Positions 26,382 to 35,720 of a stretch of 64,000 nt of DNA are shown here, in pieces (the first letter of the stretch is position 1; each line of letters starts with the position of its first letter). Source of the DNA: Moraxella caviae (lineage in GTDB: Bacteria; Pseudomonadota; Gammaproteobacteria; Pseudomonadales; Moraxellaceae); assembly GCF_002014985.1 (NCBI RefSeq), contig NZ_MUXU01000038.1, positions 39,314 through 103,313 of the forward strand, in the 5' to 3' direction. The notes below the pieces were generated by a model that was not told the DNA's origin, did no database searches, and was given only the letters and a program-made list of their open reading frames with translations. The position numbers and the translations under genes were made by a program.

Positions 26382-27737
26382 ATGTCTGTTTCTATCATCA
26401 TCTTGGCGGGCGGCAAAGGCACTCGCATGAAATCCATCAAGCCAAAAGTGCTACAAACCTTGGCAGGCAAGCCGCTTTTGCGCCATGTTTTGGACACTTG
26501 CAAGCCGCTAAACGCCAAGCATACCATCTTAATCTACGGCTACAACGGTCAGATGGTCAAAGACGAAATCCGTGATGACGGCATTGTCTGGGCAGAGCAA
26601 GCCGAGCAACTTGGCACAGGACACGCCGTACAAATGGCTTTGCCGCACTTGCCAAAAGACGGCAAAAGCCTGATTTTGTATGGCGATGTGCCGCTGACAC
26701 AGCTTGACACACTGCAAAAACTCATCGACAGTAACATGGACGGCATTTCTATGCTGACGCTGGAAGTGGACAATCCTTTTGGGCTTGGGCGCATCATTCG
26801 TGATGACGGCAAAGTGGTCGCCATCGTAGAAGAAAAAGACGCAAACGACAGCCAAAAACAAGTCAAAGAAATCAATAGCGGCATTTATTGTGTGGACAAC
26901 GCCCTTTTGCACGATTATTTACCAAAACTTAACAATGACAACGCCCAAGGCGAATACTATCTCACCGACATCATTAAAATGGCGGTGGCGGACAACGTAG
27001 ACATCAGCACCATCAGTCCTACTTTGGCGTTTGAAATTGAAGGGGTGAACGACCGCATTCAGCTGGCAAATCTTGAGCGCACTTATCAGGCGCACCAAGT
27101 TCACGCCCTGCAAATCGCTGGCGTACAATTTGCCGACCCAAGCCGTGTGGATATTCGTGGCACGCTAAGCTGCGGCAGCGATGTGTTCATTGACATCAAC
27201 ACCGTCTTTACTGGCGATGTGCGCCTAGAAAATGGCGTGCGCATTGACGCTGGCAATATCATCACCGACTGCACCATCGGCGAAAACAGCCACATCAAGC
27301 CAAACTGCGTGCTGAGCGAAAGCCAAATCGGACAAGGCGTGGCAATCGGGCCGTTTGCGCACATTCGCCCAAAATCTGACATTGGCGATGACGTGAAAAT
27401 CGGCAACTTTGTGGAAACCAAAAAATCCACGCTGCACGCAGGCGCAAAAGTCAGCCACCTAAGCTACATTGGCGATGCCATCGTGGGACGTGAAGTCAAT
27501 GTGGGCGCAGGGGTGATTACTTGCAATTATGATGGCGTGAATAAATTCACCACCGAAATTGGCGATGGCGCATTCATCGGCAGTAATTCAAGCCTTGTTG
27601 CGCCTGTGAAAATCGGCGAGAACGCCACGATTGGCGCAGGCTCAGTCATCACCAAAGACGCACCAGATGGCAAACTTGCGGTCGCCAGAAGCCGCCAAAC
27701 CGTGATTGATGGCTGGCAACGCCCTAGCAAGAAATAA
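26382..27737 (+). CDS. glmU: Bifunctional GlmU (GlcNAc-1-P uridyltransferase / GlcN-1-P acetyltransferase)
   Basis: GlmU makes UDP-GlcNAc for peptidoglycan and LPS. The 451-residue protein has an N-terminal pyrophosphorylase domain (ILAGGKGTRMKS, LYGDVPLT) and a C-terminal left-handed beta-helix with hexapeptide repeats from about residue 250. Acetyltransferase residues lie in GPFAHIRPKS and GVITCNYDG. AAGGA lies 7 nt before the ATG. It is monocistronic here. Confidence 0.97.
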   Translation: MSVSIIILAGGKGTRMKSIKPKVLQTLAGKPLLRHVLDTCKPLNAKHTILIYGYNGQMVKDEIRDDGIVWAEQAEQLGTGHAVQMALPHLPKDGKSLILYGDVPLTQLDTLQKLIDSNMDGISMLTLEVDNPFGLGRIIRDDGKVVAIVEEKDANDSQKQVKEINSGIYCVDNALLHDYLPKLNNDNAQGEYYLTDIIKMAVADNVDISTISPTLAFEIEGVNDRIQLANLERTYQAHQVHALQIAGVQFADPSRVDIRGTLSCGSDVFIDINTVFTGDVRLENGVRIDAGNIITDCTIGENSHIKPNCVLSESQIGQGVAIGPFAHIRPKSDIGDDVKIGNFVETKKSTLHAGAKVSHLSYIGDAIVGREVNVGAGVITCNYDGVNKFTTEIGDGAFIGSNSSLVAPVKIGENATIGAGSVITKDAPDGKLAVARSRQTVIDGWQRPSKK

Positions 27738-27883
27738 TTCGCCAACTCAAATCAACGACAAAAACCCCAAGCCGTCCGATTGTCATCAGGCGACTTGGTG
27801 TTTGGTGTACTGGTATAATTTTGTAAGCACACTCACCAACAATCCCAAAGCCATCTTCAACCATCGCCCACCAAGGACAAGCC

Positions 27884-28894
27884 ATGCGCTTTCAGCAATT
27901 TTTAGCCCAGCAAAATATTGAATTTTCCGCCAAACGCTATGGGCTGGATGCGGTGAATTTTATGGCACTTGGGCTGTTTAGCTCGCTAATTATTGGCTTG
28001 ATTTTAAAAAATCTTGGCACTTGGCTGGGCGCAGAATTTTTGGTGGACGTTGGCACGCAGGCGCAGGCGGCAATGGGTGCAGCCGTGGGCGTGGGCGCAG
28101 CTTTTGGGCTAAAAGCGCCGCCTTTGGTACTGTTTGCCAGCGTCATCACAGGGCTGGCTGGTGCAAGCGCAGGCGGCGTGGTAGGCGCGTTTGTTGCGGC
28201 GGCGGTTGGCGCAGAATTTGGCAAACTTTTGCACAAAATCACGCCCATTGACATCATCATCACGCCTGCCGCCACGCTCATTGCAGGGCTGCTTTCAGCG
28301 CAGTTTTTTGCGCCCATCATCGCAGCTATTATGGCAAGTTTGGGCGAATTTATCATGTGGGCGGTGGAGCTGCAGCCGATTGTGATGAGCGTCATCGTGG
28401 CGGTGGTGATGGGCATGGTGCTGACCTTGCCGATTTCTAGTGCGGCACTTGCCATCAGTTTGTCGCTTGGCGGCGTGGCTGCAGGCGCAGCAACGATTGG
28501 CTGTGCGGCGCAGATGGTGGGTTTTGCGGTGATGGGCTGGCGTGATAACGGCGTGGCGGGCGTGCTGTCAAACGGACTTGGCACGAGTATGCTACAAATG
28601 CCAAACATCATCAAAAATCCCAAAATTTGGATTCCGCCAACGCTTTCTGGGGCGCTGCTTGCGCCTTTTGGGGCGCTGTTTGGCATGGCGAATGTGCCGA
28701 GCGGTGCTGGCATGGGGACGAGCGGTTTGGTTGGGCAAGTTGGCACGCTAGAAGCGATGGGTGCAAGTGCGCAAACGCTGGTGTTGATTGGGCTGTTTCA
28801 CATCGTGTTGCCTGCGATTTTGACGCTGATTTTCGCTCATTTTATGCGCAAAAAAGGCTGGATTAAGACGGGTGATTTGCGTTTGACGGATTGA
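27884..28894 (+). CDS. PTS_EIIC_2-type integral membrane protein, orphan
   Basis: A 336-residue, strongly hydrophobic Gly/Ala-rich protein with about nine or ten helices that resembles the PTS_EIIC_2 family of predicted sugar-transport membrane domains (GAAFGLKAPPLVLFAS, GVLSNGLGTSMLQMPNIIKNPKIWIPPTLSGA, LFGMANVPSGAGMGTSGLVGQ). No phosphocarrier or EIIA/EIIB gene accompanies it, so it may work without phosphotransfer. The substrate is unknown. Confidence 0.75.
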   Translation: MRFQQFLAQQNIEFSAKRYGLDAVNFMALGLFSSLIIGLILKNLGTWLGAEFLVDVGTQAQAAMGAAVGVGAAFGLKAPPLVLFASVITGLAGASAGGVVGAFVAAAVGAEFGKLLHKITPIDIIITPAATLIAGLLSAQFFAPIIAAIMASLGEFIMWAVELQPIVMSVIVAVVMGMVLTLPISSAALAISLSLGGVAAGAATIGCAAQMVGFAVMGWRDNGVAGVLSNGLGTSMLQMPNIIKNPKIWIPPTLSGALLAPFGALFGMANVPSGAGMGTSGLVGQVGTLEAMGASAQTLVLIGLFHIVLPAILTLIFAHFMRKKGWIKTGDLRLTD

Positions 28895-29161
28895 TTTTTG
28901 CAAACTAAAAACCAAACGTTGCAACACGTTATTTGTGCAAAATTTATACCGCTGAGTTTATATCGCCAAATTTACACCATTCAAGAAACCTGCTAATATA
29001 AGCTGGACAAGTTTGGCGGTGGTGAATGAAATAATAAGCCAAGTGCCATAAAATAACCACAGCGATGGCGATCTGCCATTCATATCAAAGCTGCAAAATC
29101 TTGCCAATTATTAAGATTTTCTTAAAAATATTCCAAAACCTAACAACAATAAGAGACCATC

Positions 29162-29803
29162 ATGACCGATTTAGCCGTTCACATCATCAACCACCCTTTG
29201 GTGCGCCACAAATTGTCGCTCATGCGTGAAGCCGACTGCAGCACCTATAAATTTCGCACGCTGGCAAACGAGCTGGGCAGGCTGATGGCGTATGAAGCCA
29301 GCCGTGATTTTGAGATTGAAACCTTCAAAATGCAAGGCTGGTGCGGCGAGATTGATGGCAAGCAAATCAAGGGTAAAACCGTAACGCTTGTGCCGATTTT
29401 GCGTGCTGGTTTGGGTATGCTGGATGGCGTACTGGATTTATTGCCGACCGCTAAAATTTCTGTCGTGGGCTTGCAGCGAGACGAAGCCACGCTTGAGCCT
29501 GTGCCGTTTTTTGAAAAATTTGTCAATGACATTGATAAGCGACCTGCGATGATTTTAGACCCTATGCTGGCGACTGGCGGCAGTATGGTGGCAACGATTG
29601 ACATGCTTAAAAAACATGGCTGTAAAAACATCAAAGCACTGGTGCTGGTGTCCGCCCCTGAGGGCGTGCGCGCGGTGAACGAAGCGCACCCAGATGTGAA
29701 AATTTACACCGCCGCGCTGGATAGCCATCTGAACGAACAAGGCTACATCATTCCCGGACTTGGCGATGCTGGCGATAAAATTTTTGGTACTAAGGCACTG
29801 TGA
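29162..29803 (+). CDS. upp: Uracil phosphoribosyltransferase
   Basis: Upp salvages uracil to UMP with PRPP. The 213-residue protein shows [25 protein letters not shown], the PRPP loop [10 protein letters not shown], and the uracil-binding C-terminus [16 protein letters not shown]. It is followed by a bidirectional terminator at 29819-29848. The neighbouring NCS1 permease in the catabolic module could be thought to bring in a pyrimidine for it, but the terminator separates them. Confidence 0.96.
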   Translation: MTDLAVHIINHPLVRHKLSLMREADCSTYKFRTLANELGRLMAYEASRDFEIETFKMQGWCGEIDGKQIKGKTVTLVPILRAGLGMLDGVLDLLPTAKISVVGLQRDEATLEPVPFFEKFVNDIDKRPAMILDPMLATGGSMVATIDMLKKHGCKNIKALVLVSAPEGVRAVNEAHPDVKIYTAALDSHLNEQGYIIPGLGDAGDKIFGTKAL

Positions 29804-29818
29804 TTTACGCTGATGATA

Positions 29819-29848
29819 AAAACCCAAAACATGAGAGTTTTGGGTTTT
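29819..29848. terminator. Bidirectional terminator, left copy of a 30-bp repeat
   Basis: A 10-bp stem (29821-29830 with 29837-29846) has loop ATGAGA, with A-rich and T-rich flanks. It can end upp and, on the minus strand, the catabolic operon. All 30 bp are identical to 39235-39264 at the other end of the module. Confidence 0.9.
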
Positions 29849-29875
29849 TTAAGTTATGCTTATAAATATTACAAT

Positions 29876-30286
29876 TCATTTACTGCCATCAAGTTCTTGC
29901 TCAAGCTCTGCCATCGCCGTACGCGCAATACGAAACGCATCTACTGCAGCTGGTACACCGCCATAAATCGCCACTTGCAGCAATACTTCACGAATTTTTT
30001 CTTGCGGTACACCATTACGCAAAGCGCCTTTGACGTGTAATGCCAATTCGTGCGGTCGGTTCAGCACAGCAATCATCGCAAGATTTATCAAGCTGCGCTC
30101 AGCACGCTCAAGCCCATCACGACCCCACACTGCACCCCAACAGTATTCTGTAACCAGTCGCTGCAACGGCAAACTAAAATCATCTGCCGCGCCGATGGCA
30201 CGCTCAACGTATAACTCACCCAGCACAGCCTTACGATTTGCTAGCCCAAGCTCAAACAGTTCATCATTCATTTTCACACTCATCAT
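29876..30286 (-). CDS. Carboxymuconolactone decarboxylase family protein
   Basis: A 136-residue all-helical protein similar to 4-carboxymuconolactone decarboxylase (PcaC): TEYCWGAVWGRDGLERAERSLINLAMIAVLNRPHELALHVKGA (in parts) and EVLLQVAIYGGVPAAVDAFR match the family pattern. There is no CxxC of the AhpD peroxidase branch. No other beta-ketoadipate gene is nearby, so it probably acts on a different ring-opening product or a carboxylactone analogue. It is the last gene of the minus-strand module, with AAGGAG ahead of its ATG. Confidence 0.85.
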   Translation of the reverse strand: MMSVKMNDELFELGLANRKAVLGELYVERAIGAADDFSLPLQRLVTEYCWGAVWGRDGLERAERSLINLAMIAVLNRPHELALHVKGALRNGVPQEKIREVLLQVAIYGGVPAAVDAFRIARTAMAELEQELDGSK

Positions 30287-30323
30287 TTTTTCTCCTTAAA
30301 ACACCTTGTTTTACCGCGGCTTG

Positions 30324-31778
30324 TTATGCCAAGCCACCAAACAGCGTGTATTTGATTTGCAGATATTCATCAATGCCGTATTTTGAGCCTTCCCGACCCA
30401 GTCCTGACTGCTTGATGCCGCCAAAAGGAGCGACTTCCGTTGAAATCATGCCTTGGTTAATCCCCACCATGCCATATTCTAGCGCATCACTCATACGCCA
30501 CGCCCTACCCAAATCTTTGGTATAGCAATACGCCGCCAACCCAAACTGTGTATCATTCGCCATAGCAATAGCTTCTTCTTCGCTATCAAAGCAAAACACG
30601 GCTGCCACCGGACCAAAAGTTTCGTCCTTTGCCACCATCATATTTGGCTTAGCGTCAGCGATAAGCGTTGGCTCAAAAAACAGCTCGCCTGCACCATGCG
30701 GCTGTCCGCCCACAATCAATCTGGCTTTATGCGCTAATGCATCTGCGATGTGCGATTGAACTTTTTGCACCGCCGCATGGTTAATCAAAGGACCAATGGT
30801 TGTGCCTGTCGTCGCTCCATCGCCCACTTTTAGCGTCATGATTTTTTCACGTAAGGCTTGTACAAAATTATCATACACACCCTTTTGCACCAAAAAGCGA
30901 TTTACACACACGCACGTCTGCCCCGCGTTACGAAATTTTGCTGCCATCGCACCTGCAACCGCCTGTTCGATATCTGCATCATCAAAGACGATGAAAGGCG
31001 CATTACCACCAAGCTCCAGCGATACTTTTTTAAGCGTGCGTGCTGATTGCTCGTACAAGAGCTTGCCCACCGGCGTAGAACCAGTAAAGCTCAGCTTATG
31101 CACATCTTCACTTTGCAGCAGAGCTTCGCCAATCGCTATCGCATCACCAGTAATGACACTCATTAACGCACTGGGTAAACCTGCCTGCAACGCCAAATCC
31201 ATCAAAGCCAATGCTGTAAATGGTGTTTCTGGTGCTGGCTTAACAATACACGCACAGCCAGCCGCTAAAGCTGGCGCAACCTTTCTAGTAATCATTGCCG
31301 CTGGAAAATTCCACGGTGTAATCGCAGCCACCACGCCCACAGGTTGCTTGCTGACGATGATTTTACTATCTGCTATAGGGCTTGGAATCACATCACCGTA
31401 TACGCGCTTGGCTTCTTCGGCAAACCACGACACAAAACTTGCCGCATACACAATCTCGCCACGCGCTTCAGCAAGAGGCTTGCCTTGCTCTGCTGTCAAA
31501 ATCTGTGCCAACTCATCAGCATTCTGCACGATTAAATCATACCATTTCATCAAAATCTCTGCACGCGATTTGGCGCTGGTGCGCTGCCATGCCTGCTGTG
31601 CTACTTTGGCAGCCTTGATGGCATTTTTGGTTTCTTGCTCGCCTAAAAATGGCACGCTACCAATGACTTGCAGTGTGGCTGGATTGATGATTTCTTGGGT
31701 TTTACCATCTGCTGCACTGCACCATTTACCTACCACAAAGGCTTGCTCACGAAACAATGAAAATGTTTGTAAATTCAT
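30324..31778 (-). CDS. Succinate-semialdehyde dehydrogenase-like aldehyde dehydrogenase (GabD group)
   Basis: A 484-residue NAD(P)-dependent aldehyde dehydrogenase. The catalytic set is present: Asn157 in TPWNFP, Glu255 in LELGGN and Cys289 in RNAGQTCVCVNR. The GGNAPFIVFDDAD block and the NAGQTCVCVNR block closely follow GabD-type succinate-semialdehyde dehydrogenases. It could be the exit step sending a C4 semialdehyde to succinate. It lies 33 bp downstream of the NCS1 permease gene. Confidence 0.88.
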   Translation of the reverse strand: MNLQTFSLFREQAFVVGKWCSAADGKTQEIINPATLQVIGSVPFLGEQETKNAIKAAKVAQQAWQRTSAKSRAEILMKWYDLIVQNADELAQILTAEQGKPLAEARGEIVYAASFVSWFAEEAKRVYGDVIPSPIADSKIIVSKQPVGVVAAITPWNFPAAMITRKVAPALAAGCACIVKPAPETPFTALALMDLALQAGLPSALMSVITGDAIAIGEALLQSEDVHKLSFTGSTPVGKLLYEQSARTLKKVSLELGGNAPFIVFDDADIEQAVAGAMAAKFRNAGQTCVCVNRFLVQKGVYDNFVQALREKIMTLKVGDGATTGTTIGPLINHAAVQKVQSHIADALAHKARLIVGGQPHGAGELFFEPTLIADAKPNMMVAKDETFGPVAAVFCFDSEEEAIAMANDTQFGLAAYCYTKDLGRAWRMSDALEYGMVGINQGMISTEVAPFGGIKQSGLGREGSKYGIDEYLQIKYTLFGGLA

Positions 31779-31811
31779 AGTATTTATCCATATTTGATTG
31801 CTGCTCTGATC

Positions 31812-33185
31812 TCATTTTTCACCAACTGGCTGCGGCTTGTTTAATAGCACGAAAGCAAATGCCGTTACCACAAGTCCCACAATCCACGACACATCGACAT
31901 TTGGCACAACATCCGCCCACACACCTGTGAAAAAGGCATTTTTCAAAAATGGGATTTGCACCACGATACCAAGCGCATACACCGACAACGCTTTAATGTT
32001 GTATTTGCCATAAATACCACCATCGTCCGCAAAAATCGCACCAATGTCATAGCACTTACGATTCAGCCAATAAAAATCCAATACATTAATCACCACCCAT
32101 GACACTAGGATAAACAGCAAGGCAAAAATCAAATTTAAAAAATGACCAATAAAATCATGGGAAGCCCATAAGGCCACTGCCGTAGAGGCCGCCAGCACCA
32201 ACACAGAAGCTGCCATGCGCACAGTCTTATTTGGAATCCACTGCCCCACAAAGGTTTGTACCGCTGTGATGAATGATAATACCGCACCGTACAGATTCAT
32301 CGCATTATGTCCGATGATGTTCAGCAAAAACAGCACCATCAGCACCACGCCAAACCACCCTGTACTGTCTTTGACTGCTGCCATTGCATCGCTACCACCT
32401 GCAACACTTACTGCCACCATGCCAAAACAAAACGCAAAAATCGTCCCAACTGCCGCACCCAAATACGTCATAATAAAAGGCTTAAACACACCAATTTCTT
32501 TAGGTAGATAACGTGAATAATCAGACGTGTATGGCGAAAAGCTGATCTGCCACACCGCACAAATACAAAACATCGCAAACCAACCTGACAAATTAAACGC
32601 ACCTTGCGCCAGCACATCAGCATTCATTTGGCGCAGCATCAATACAAAACCAATCAACAACGCCGCACCCATCAGCCAAGTACCGACTTTGTTAAAAGAA
32701 TGAATCAGATGGTAGCCAATAATCCCCATCAAAGTTGCGCCCACCGCACCAATGATGGTGGCAAGCTCAATGTTAATCGCTGGCATGACTGTATTTAGTG
32801 TCTTGCCTGACAAAATGATATTTGAAATGAAAAACCCCAAATAAATCAAAGTCGTAAAGCCTACTACCAACAGCGATCCATAGCGCCCAAATTGCGCACG
32901 ACTTTGAATCATCTGCGGAATGCCGACTTGCGGGCCTTGAGCTGATGCCAATGCCAAAAATAGCGCACCAAAGAAATGTCCTGCTACGATAGCGCTCAGC
33001 GCACTCATCACATCAAGCCCAAAAGTTACTACAGACATCGCACCAGTAATCACCGCTAAAGGTGCAATGTTAGTACAAAACCATAAGGTAAATAAATCAG
33101 CAACACTGCCGTGTCGTTTATTTTCTGGCACATAGTCAATGCTGTTACTTTCAATGGCAAATGCGCCATTATTTTGCTGCTCCAT
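31812..33185 (-). CDS. NCS1 family nucleobase/hydantoin-type permease
   Basis: A 457-residue transporter with twelve predicted helices related to CodB and other nucleobase:cation symporter-1 proteins. Family patterns include PENKRHGSVADLFTLWFCTNI at the N-terminus, GPQVGIPQMIQSRAQFG, and a C-terminal DFYWLNRKCYDIGAIF. These transporters import cytosine, allantoin, hydantoins, uracil or vitamin B6-type compounds, i.e. N-heterocycles, so it points to the substrate class of the operon. AAGGAG precedes the ATG. Confidence 0.9.
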   Translation of the reverse strand: MEQQNNGAFAIESNSIDYVPENKRHGSVADLFTLWFCTNIAPLAVITGAMSVVTFGLDVMSALSAIVAGHFFGALFLALASAQGPQVGIPQMIQSRAQFGRYGSLLVVGFTTLIYLGFFISNIILSGKTLNTVMPAINIELATIIGAVGATLMGIIGYHLIHSFNKVGTWLMGAALLIGFVLMLRQMNADVLAQGAFNLSGWFAMFCICAVWQISFSPYTSDYSRYLPKEIGVFKPFIMTYLGAAVGTIFAFCFGMVAVSVAGGSDAMAAVKDSTGWFGVVLMVLFLLNIIGHNAMNLYGAVLSFITAVQTFVGQWIPNKTVRMAASVLVLAASTAVALWASHDFIGHFLNLIFALLFILVSWVVINVLDFYWLNRKCYDIGAIFADDGGIYGKYNIKALSVYALGIVVQIPFLKNAFFTGVWADVVPNVDVSWIVGLVVTAFAFVLLNKPQPVGEK

Positions 33186-33207
33186 GCCGCAACTCCTTTA
33201 CATTCTC

Positions 33208-34674
33208 CTAGCGCATCACAAAAGGATCAACGATCGCTTCGTCTGACGTGCGCACCCATACCGATTTGACGGTAGTATAATCCAGCATGGCTTCTTTGCC
33301 ACTTTCTCTACCATGTCCGCTCAGCCCATAGCCGCCAAAAGGCACCAAAGGCGAAATCGCACGATAAGTATTTACCCATACTACTCCAGCACGGATAGCC
33401 TTTGTCATACGATGGGCGCGACTAAGATTGGTTGTGAATACACCAGAAGCTAGGCCAAATGCTGTTTGATTAGCCTTTGCCACCGCTTCTTCTTCGCTAT
33501 CAAAGACATCTACCGACAATACAGGGCCAAACAGCTCCGTCATCACGCATTCAGCTTGTGGCGCAGCGGTGCAATCCAACACCGTTGGCGGATAGTAATT
33601 CCCCTGACGATTTAATCTTTTACCACCTACCAAAAGTTTTGCGCCTTGCACCAGCGAATTTGCTACCACCTGCTCAATGAAAGCTATCTGCTTTTGTGTA
33701 CATAATGGACCATATTCGGTCGCCATATCGTCAGGTGCACCGATACGGATACCATCAAGCCGAGCCAATAATTGCGATAAAAATTTATCCTTAATGCCAG
33801 ATTGCACAAGCAAGCGAGAGCCTGCCACGCAGCTTTGTCCGCTGGCGGCAAAAATCGCTGCCAACTGTGCATTTACCGCACTGTCCAAATCCGCATCATC
33901 AAAGACGATAAATGGCGATTTTCCGCCCAGTTCTAGCGAAACTTGGGCCAGATTTTGCGCGCTATTTTGGACAATGCGTCTGGCAGTTGACACACCGCCA
34001 GTAAAGGCGATTTTGGCGATGTCTGGGTGTGTGGTCAGTACTTGTCCGCAATCATCAGCAAACCCTGTGATAATATTCACCACGCCTGCTGGCAAGTCCA
34101 CCTCGTCAATCACCTTGGCAAAGGCAAGTAGCGGTGCTGGTGCTTCTTCAGAAGCCTTGATTACCATCGTACAGCCGGCCGCCAAGGCGGGCGCAAGCTT
34201 CACCGCCGTCAAAAACAACTGGCTATTCCAAGGAATGATAGCAGCTACCACGCCCACAGGCTCTCTAGCAAGCCAGACGTGCATGTCTGGTTTATCCACA
34301 GGCACGAAGCTGCCTTCTGCCTTATCGGCAAGCCCTGCATAGTAGCGATAATATTCAGCGATGTAGGCAATTTGATTGCTGGTCTCTCTGATGATTTTGC
34401 CAGTGTCTTTAGTCTCAATGGCGGCAAGCATAGGTGCATGACGCTCTAACGCATCGGCGATTTGATACAAAAACTTCGCACGCTCGCCCGCACTCAGCCC
34501 CGACCAGCAGCCACTGTCAAAGGCTCGCTTGGCAGCAGATACCGCCTGCCCTACTTCACTTTGCTTCGCTCTGGCGATACTTGCCCACGCTTTTTCGGTG
34601 GCAGGATTGATACTCTCAAAACAATCCGCCGTCTCTACAAATTTGCCATCTATGTATAACGAAAACTTTTCCAT
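33208..34674 (-). CDS. Aldehyde dehydrogenase
   Basis: A 488-residue aldehyde dehydrogenase, distinct from the GabD-like one in the same operon. Asn150 (IPWNSQ), Glu248 (LELGGK) and Cys282 (ASGQSCVAGSR) form the active site. It resembles the betaine/hydroxymuconic type more than GabD. The sequence PWNSQLFL and SLELGGKSPF are typical. It lies 11 bp after the monooxygenase gene, which suggests it oxidises an aldehyde made by ring cleavage. Confidence 0.88.
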   Translation of the reverse strand: MEKFSLYIDGKFVETADCFESINPATEKAWASIARAKQSEVGQAVSAAKRAFDSGCWSGLSAGERAKFLYQIADALERHAPMLAAIETKDTGKIIRETSNQIAYIAEYYRYYAGLADKAEGSFVPVDKPDMHVWLAREPVGVVAAIIPWNSQLFLTAVKLAPALAAGCTMVIKASEEAPAPLLAFAKVIDEVDLPAGVVNIITGFADDCGQVLTTHPDIAKIAFTGGVSTARRIVQNSAQNLAQVSLELGGKSPFIVFDDADLDSAVNAQLAAIFAASGQSCVAGSRLLVQSGIKDKFLSQLLARLDGIRIGAPDDMATEYGPLCTQKQIAFIEQVVANSLVQGAKLLVGGKRLNRQGNYYPPTVLDCTAAPQAECVMTELFGPVLSVDVFDSEEEAVAKANQTAFGLASGVFTTNLSRAHRMTKAIRAGVVWVNTYRAISPLVPFGGYGLSGHGRESGKEAMLDYTTVKSVWVRTSDEAIVDPFVMR

Positions 34675-34685
34675 GTTATCTTTTC

Positions 34686-35720
34686 CTATGCAAACGCTGG
34701 CATCACTTCATGAATCATGCGCTCTAGCGATGCTTTTTTACGCTCAAAGCTCATACCGCTGTCAATCCACATAGAATACTCGTCATAGCCCATCGCTTCG
34801 TACTTTTTGATGCGCGCAATCACCTCGTCTGCCTGACCGATGACTTTGTTTTCACGCATGGCTTTGGCGCTGTAATAAGTATTGGCAGTGATTTCTTCTT
34901 GGCTTAATGGCGCAATTAAGCCCTGTGTGATATTCCTCTCATTTTTAAACCACGCACCAAAATAGTTGTAAAACGTATTCAGCTCATCAGCCGCCAAAAG
35001 CGCATCTTCTTCGCTGTCAGCCACATAAGTGTGGTTAAGCAGCATGATTTTTGGACGTGGCACATCGCTAAATTTTTCGCACGCCGCATTAAAGTGTCCG
35101 ATGAGCTTTTCTACTTCTTCATCGCCTAAATGCAGCGGTGTTACTTGTACATTGCAACCATTTTGTACAGCAAATTCATGGCTGTTCGGATCTCTTGCCG
35201 CCACCCAGATTGGGATAGGATTTTGTAGTGGTTTTGGTGATGATGTGGTTTTTGGAAATTGCCAAAATTCACCATCATGTGTATAATCGCCCTGCCACAG
35301 CGCACGCAGCGCAGGAATCATTTCACGCAATCTTTGACCTGCACCCCACGCATCAAGCCCTGGCAACATACGCTCATATTCAAACGAATACGCTCCGCGC
35401 GCAATGCCCAAATCCAAGCGACCATCAGTGATAATATCCGTCATCGCCGCTTCGCCAGCCAGCTTGATAGGATGCCAAAATGGCGCAACCACCGTCCCTG
35501 TGCCTAAGCGTACGTTTTTGGTCTTATTTGCCAGATCCACCAAATTTAAAAGTGGATTTGGCGCGATGGTAAAATTCATGCCATGATGTTCGCCTGTCCA
35601 GATGGCGTGCATACCGCCTTTATCAGCGATTTGACACAACTCAATCATCTCATCATACAGCTGCTTTTCGGTTTGTGCGTCTGACACGCGCTCCATGTGG
35701 ATAAATAGTGAAAATTTCAT
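34686..35720 (-). CDS. Luciferase-like (LLM class) flavin-dependent monooxygenase
   Basis: A 344-residue bacterial-luciferase-fold enzyme that would use FMNH2 and O2. Family elements are the N-terminal MKFSLFIHMERV strand, IWTGEHHGMNF, RLGTGTVVAPFWHPIKLAGEAAMTDIITDGR (in parts), and the GRLDLGIARG phosphate-binding region. It has no reductase of its own. The upstream gene encodes a flavin reductase whose stop overlaps this start (ATGA), so the two form a two-component monooxygenase. The substrate is unknown; RutA and the pyridine-cleaving PyrA are functional analogues in the same superfamily. Confidence 0.92.
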   Translation of the reverse strand: MKFSLFIHMERVSDAQTEKQLYDEMIELCQIADKGGMHAIWTGEHHGMNFTIAPNPLLNLVDLANKTKNVRLGTGTVVAPFWHPIKLAGEAAMTDIITDGRLDLGIARGAYSFEYERMLPGLDAWGAGQRLREMIPALRALWQGDYTHDGEFWQFPKTTSSPKPLQNPIPIWVAARDPNSHEFAVQNGCNVQVTPLHLGDEEVEKLIGHFNAACEKFSDVPRPKIMLLNHTYVADSEEDALLAADELNTFYNYFGAWFKNERNITQGLIAPLSQEEITANTYYSAKAMRENKVIGQADEVIARIKKYEAMGYDEYSMWIDSGMSFERKKASLERMIHEVMPAFA

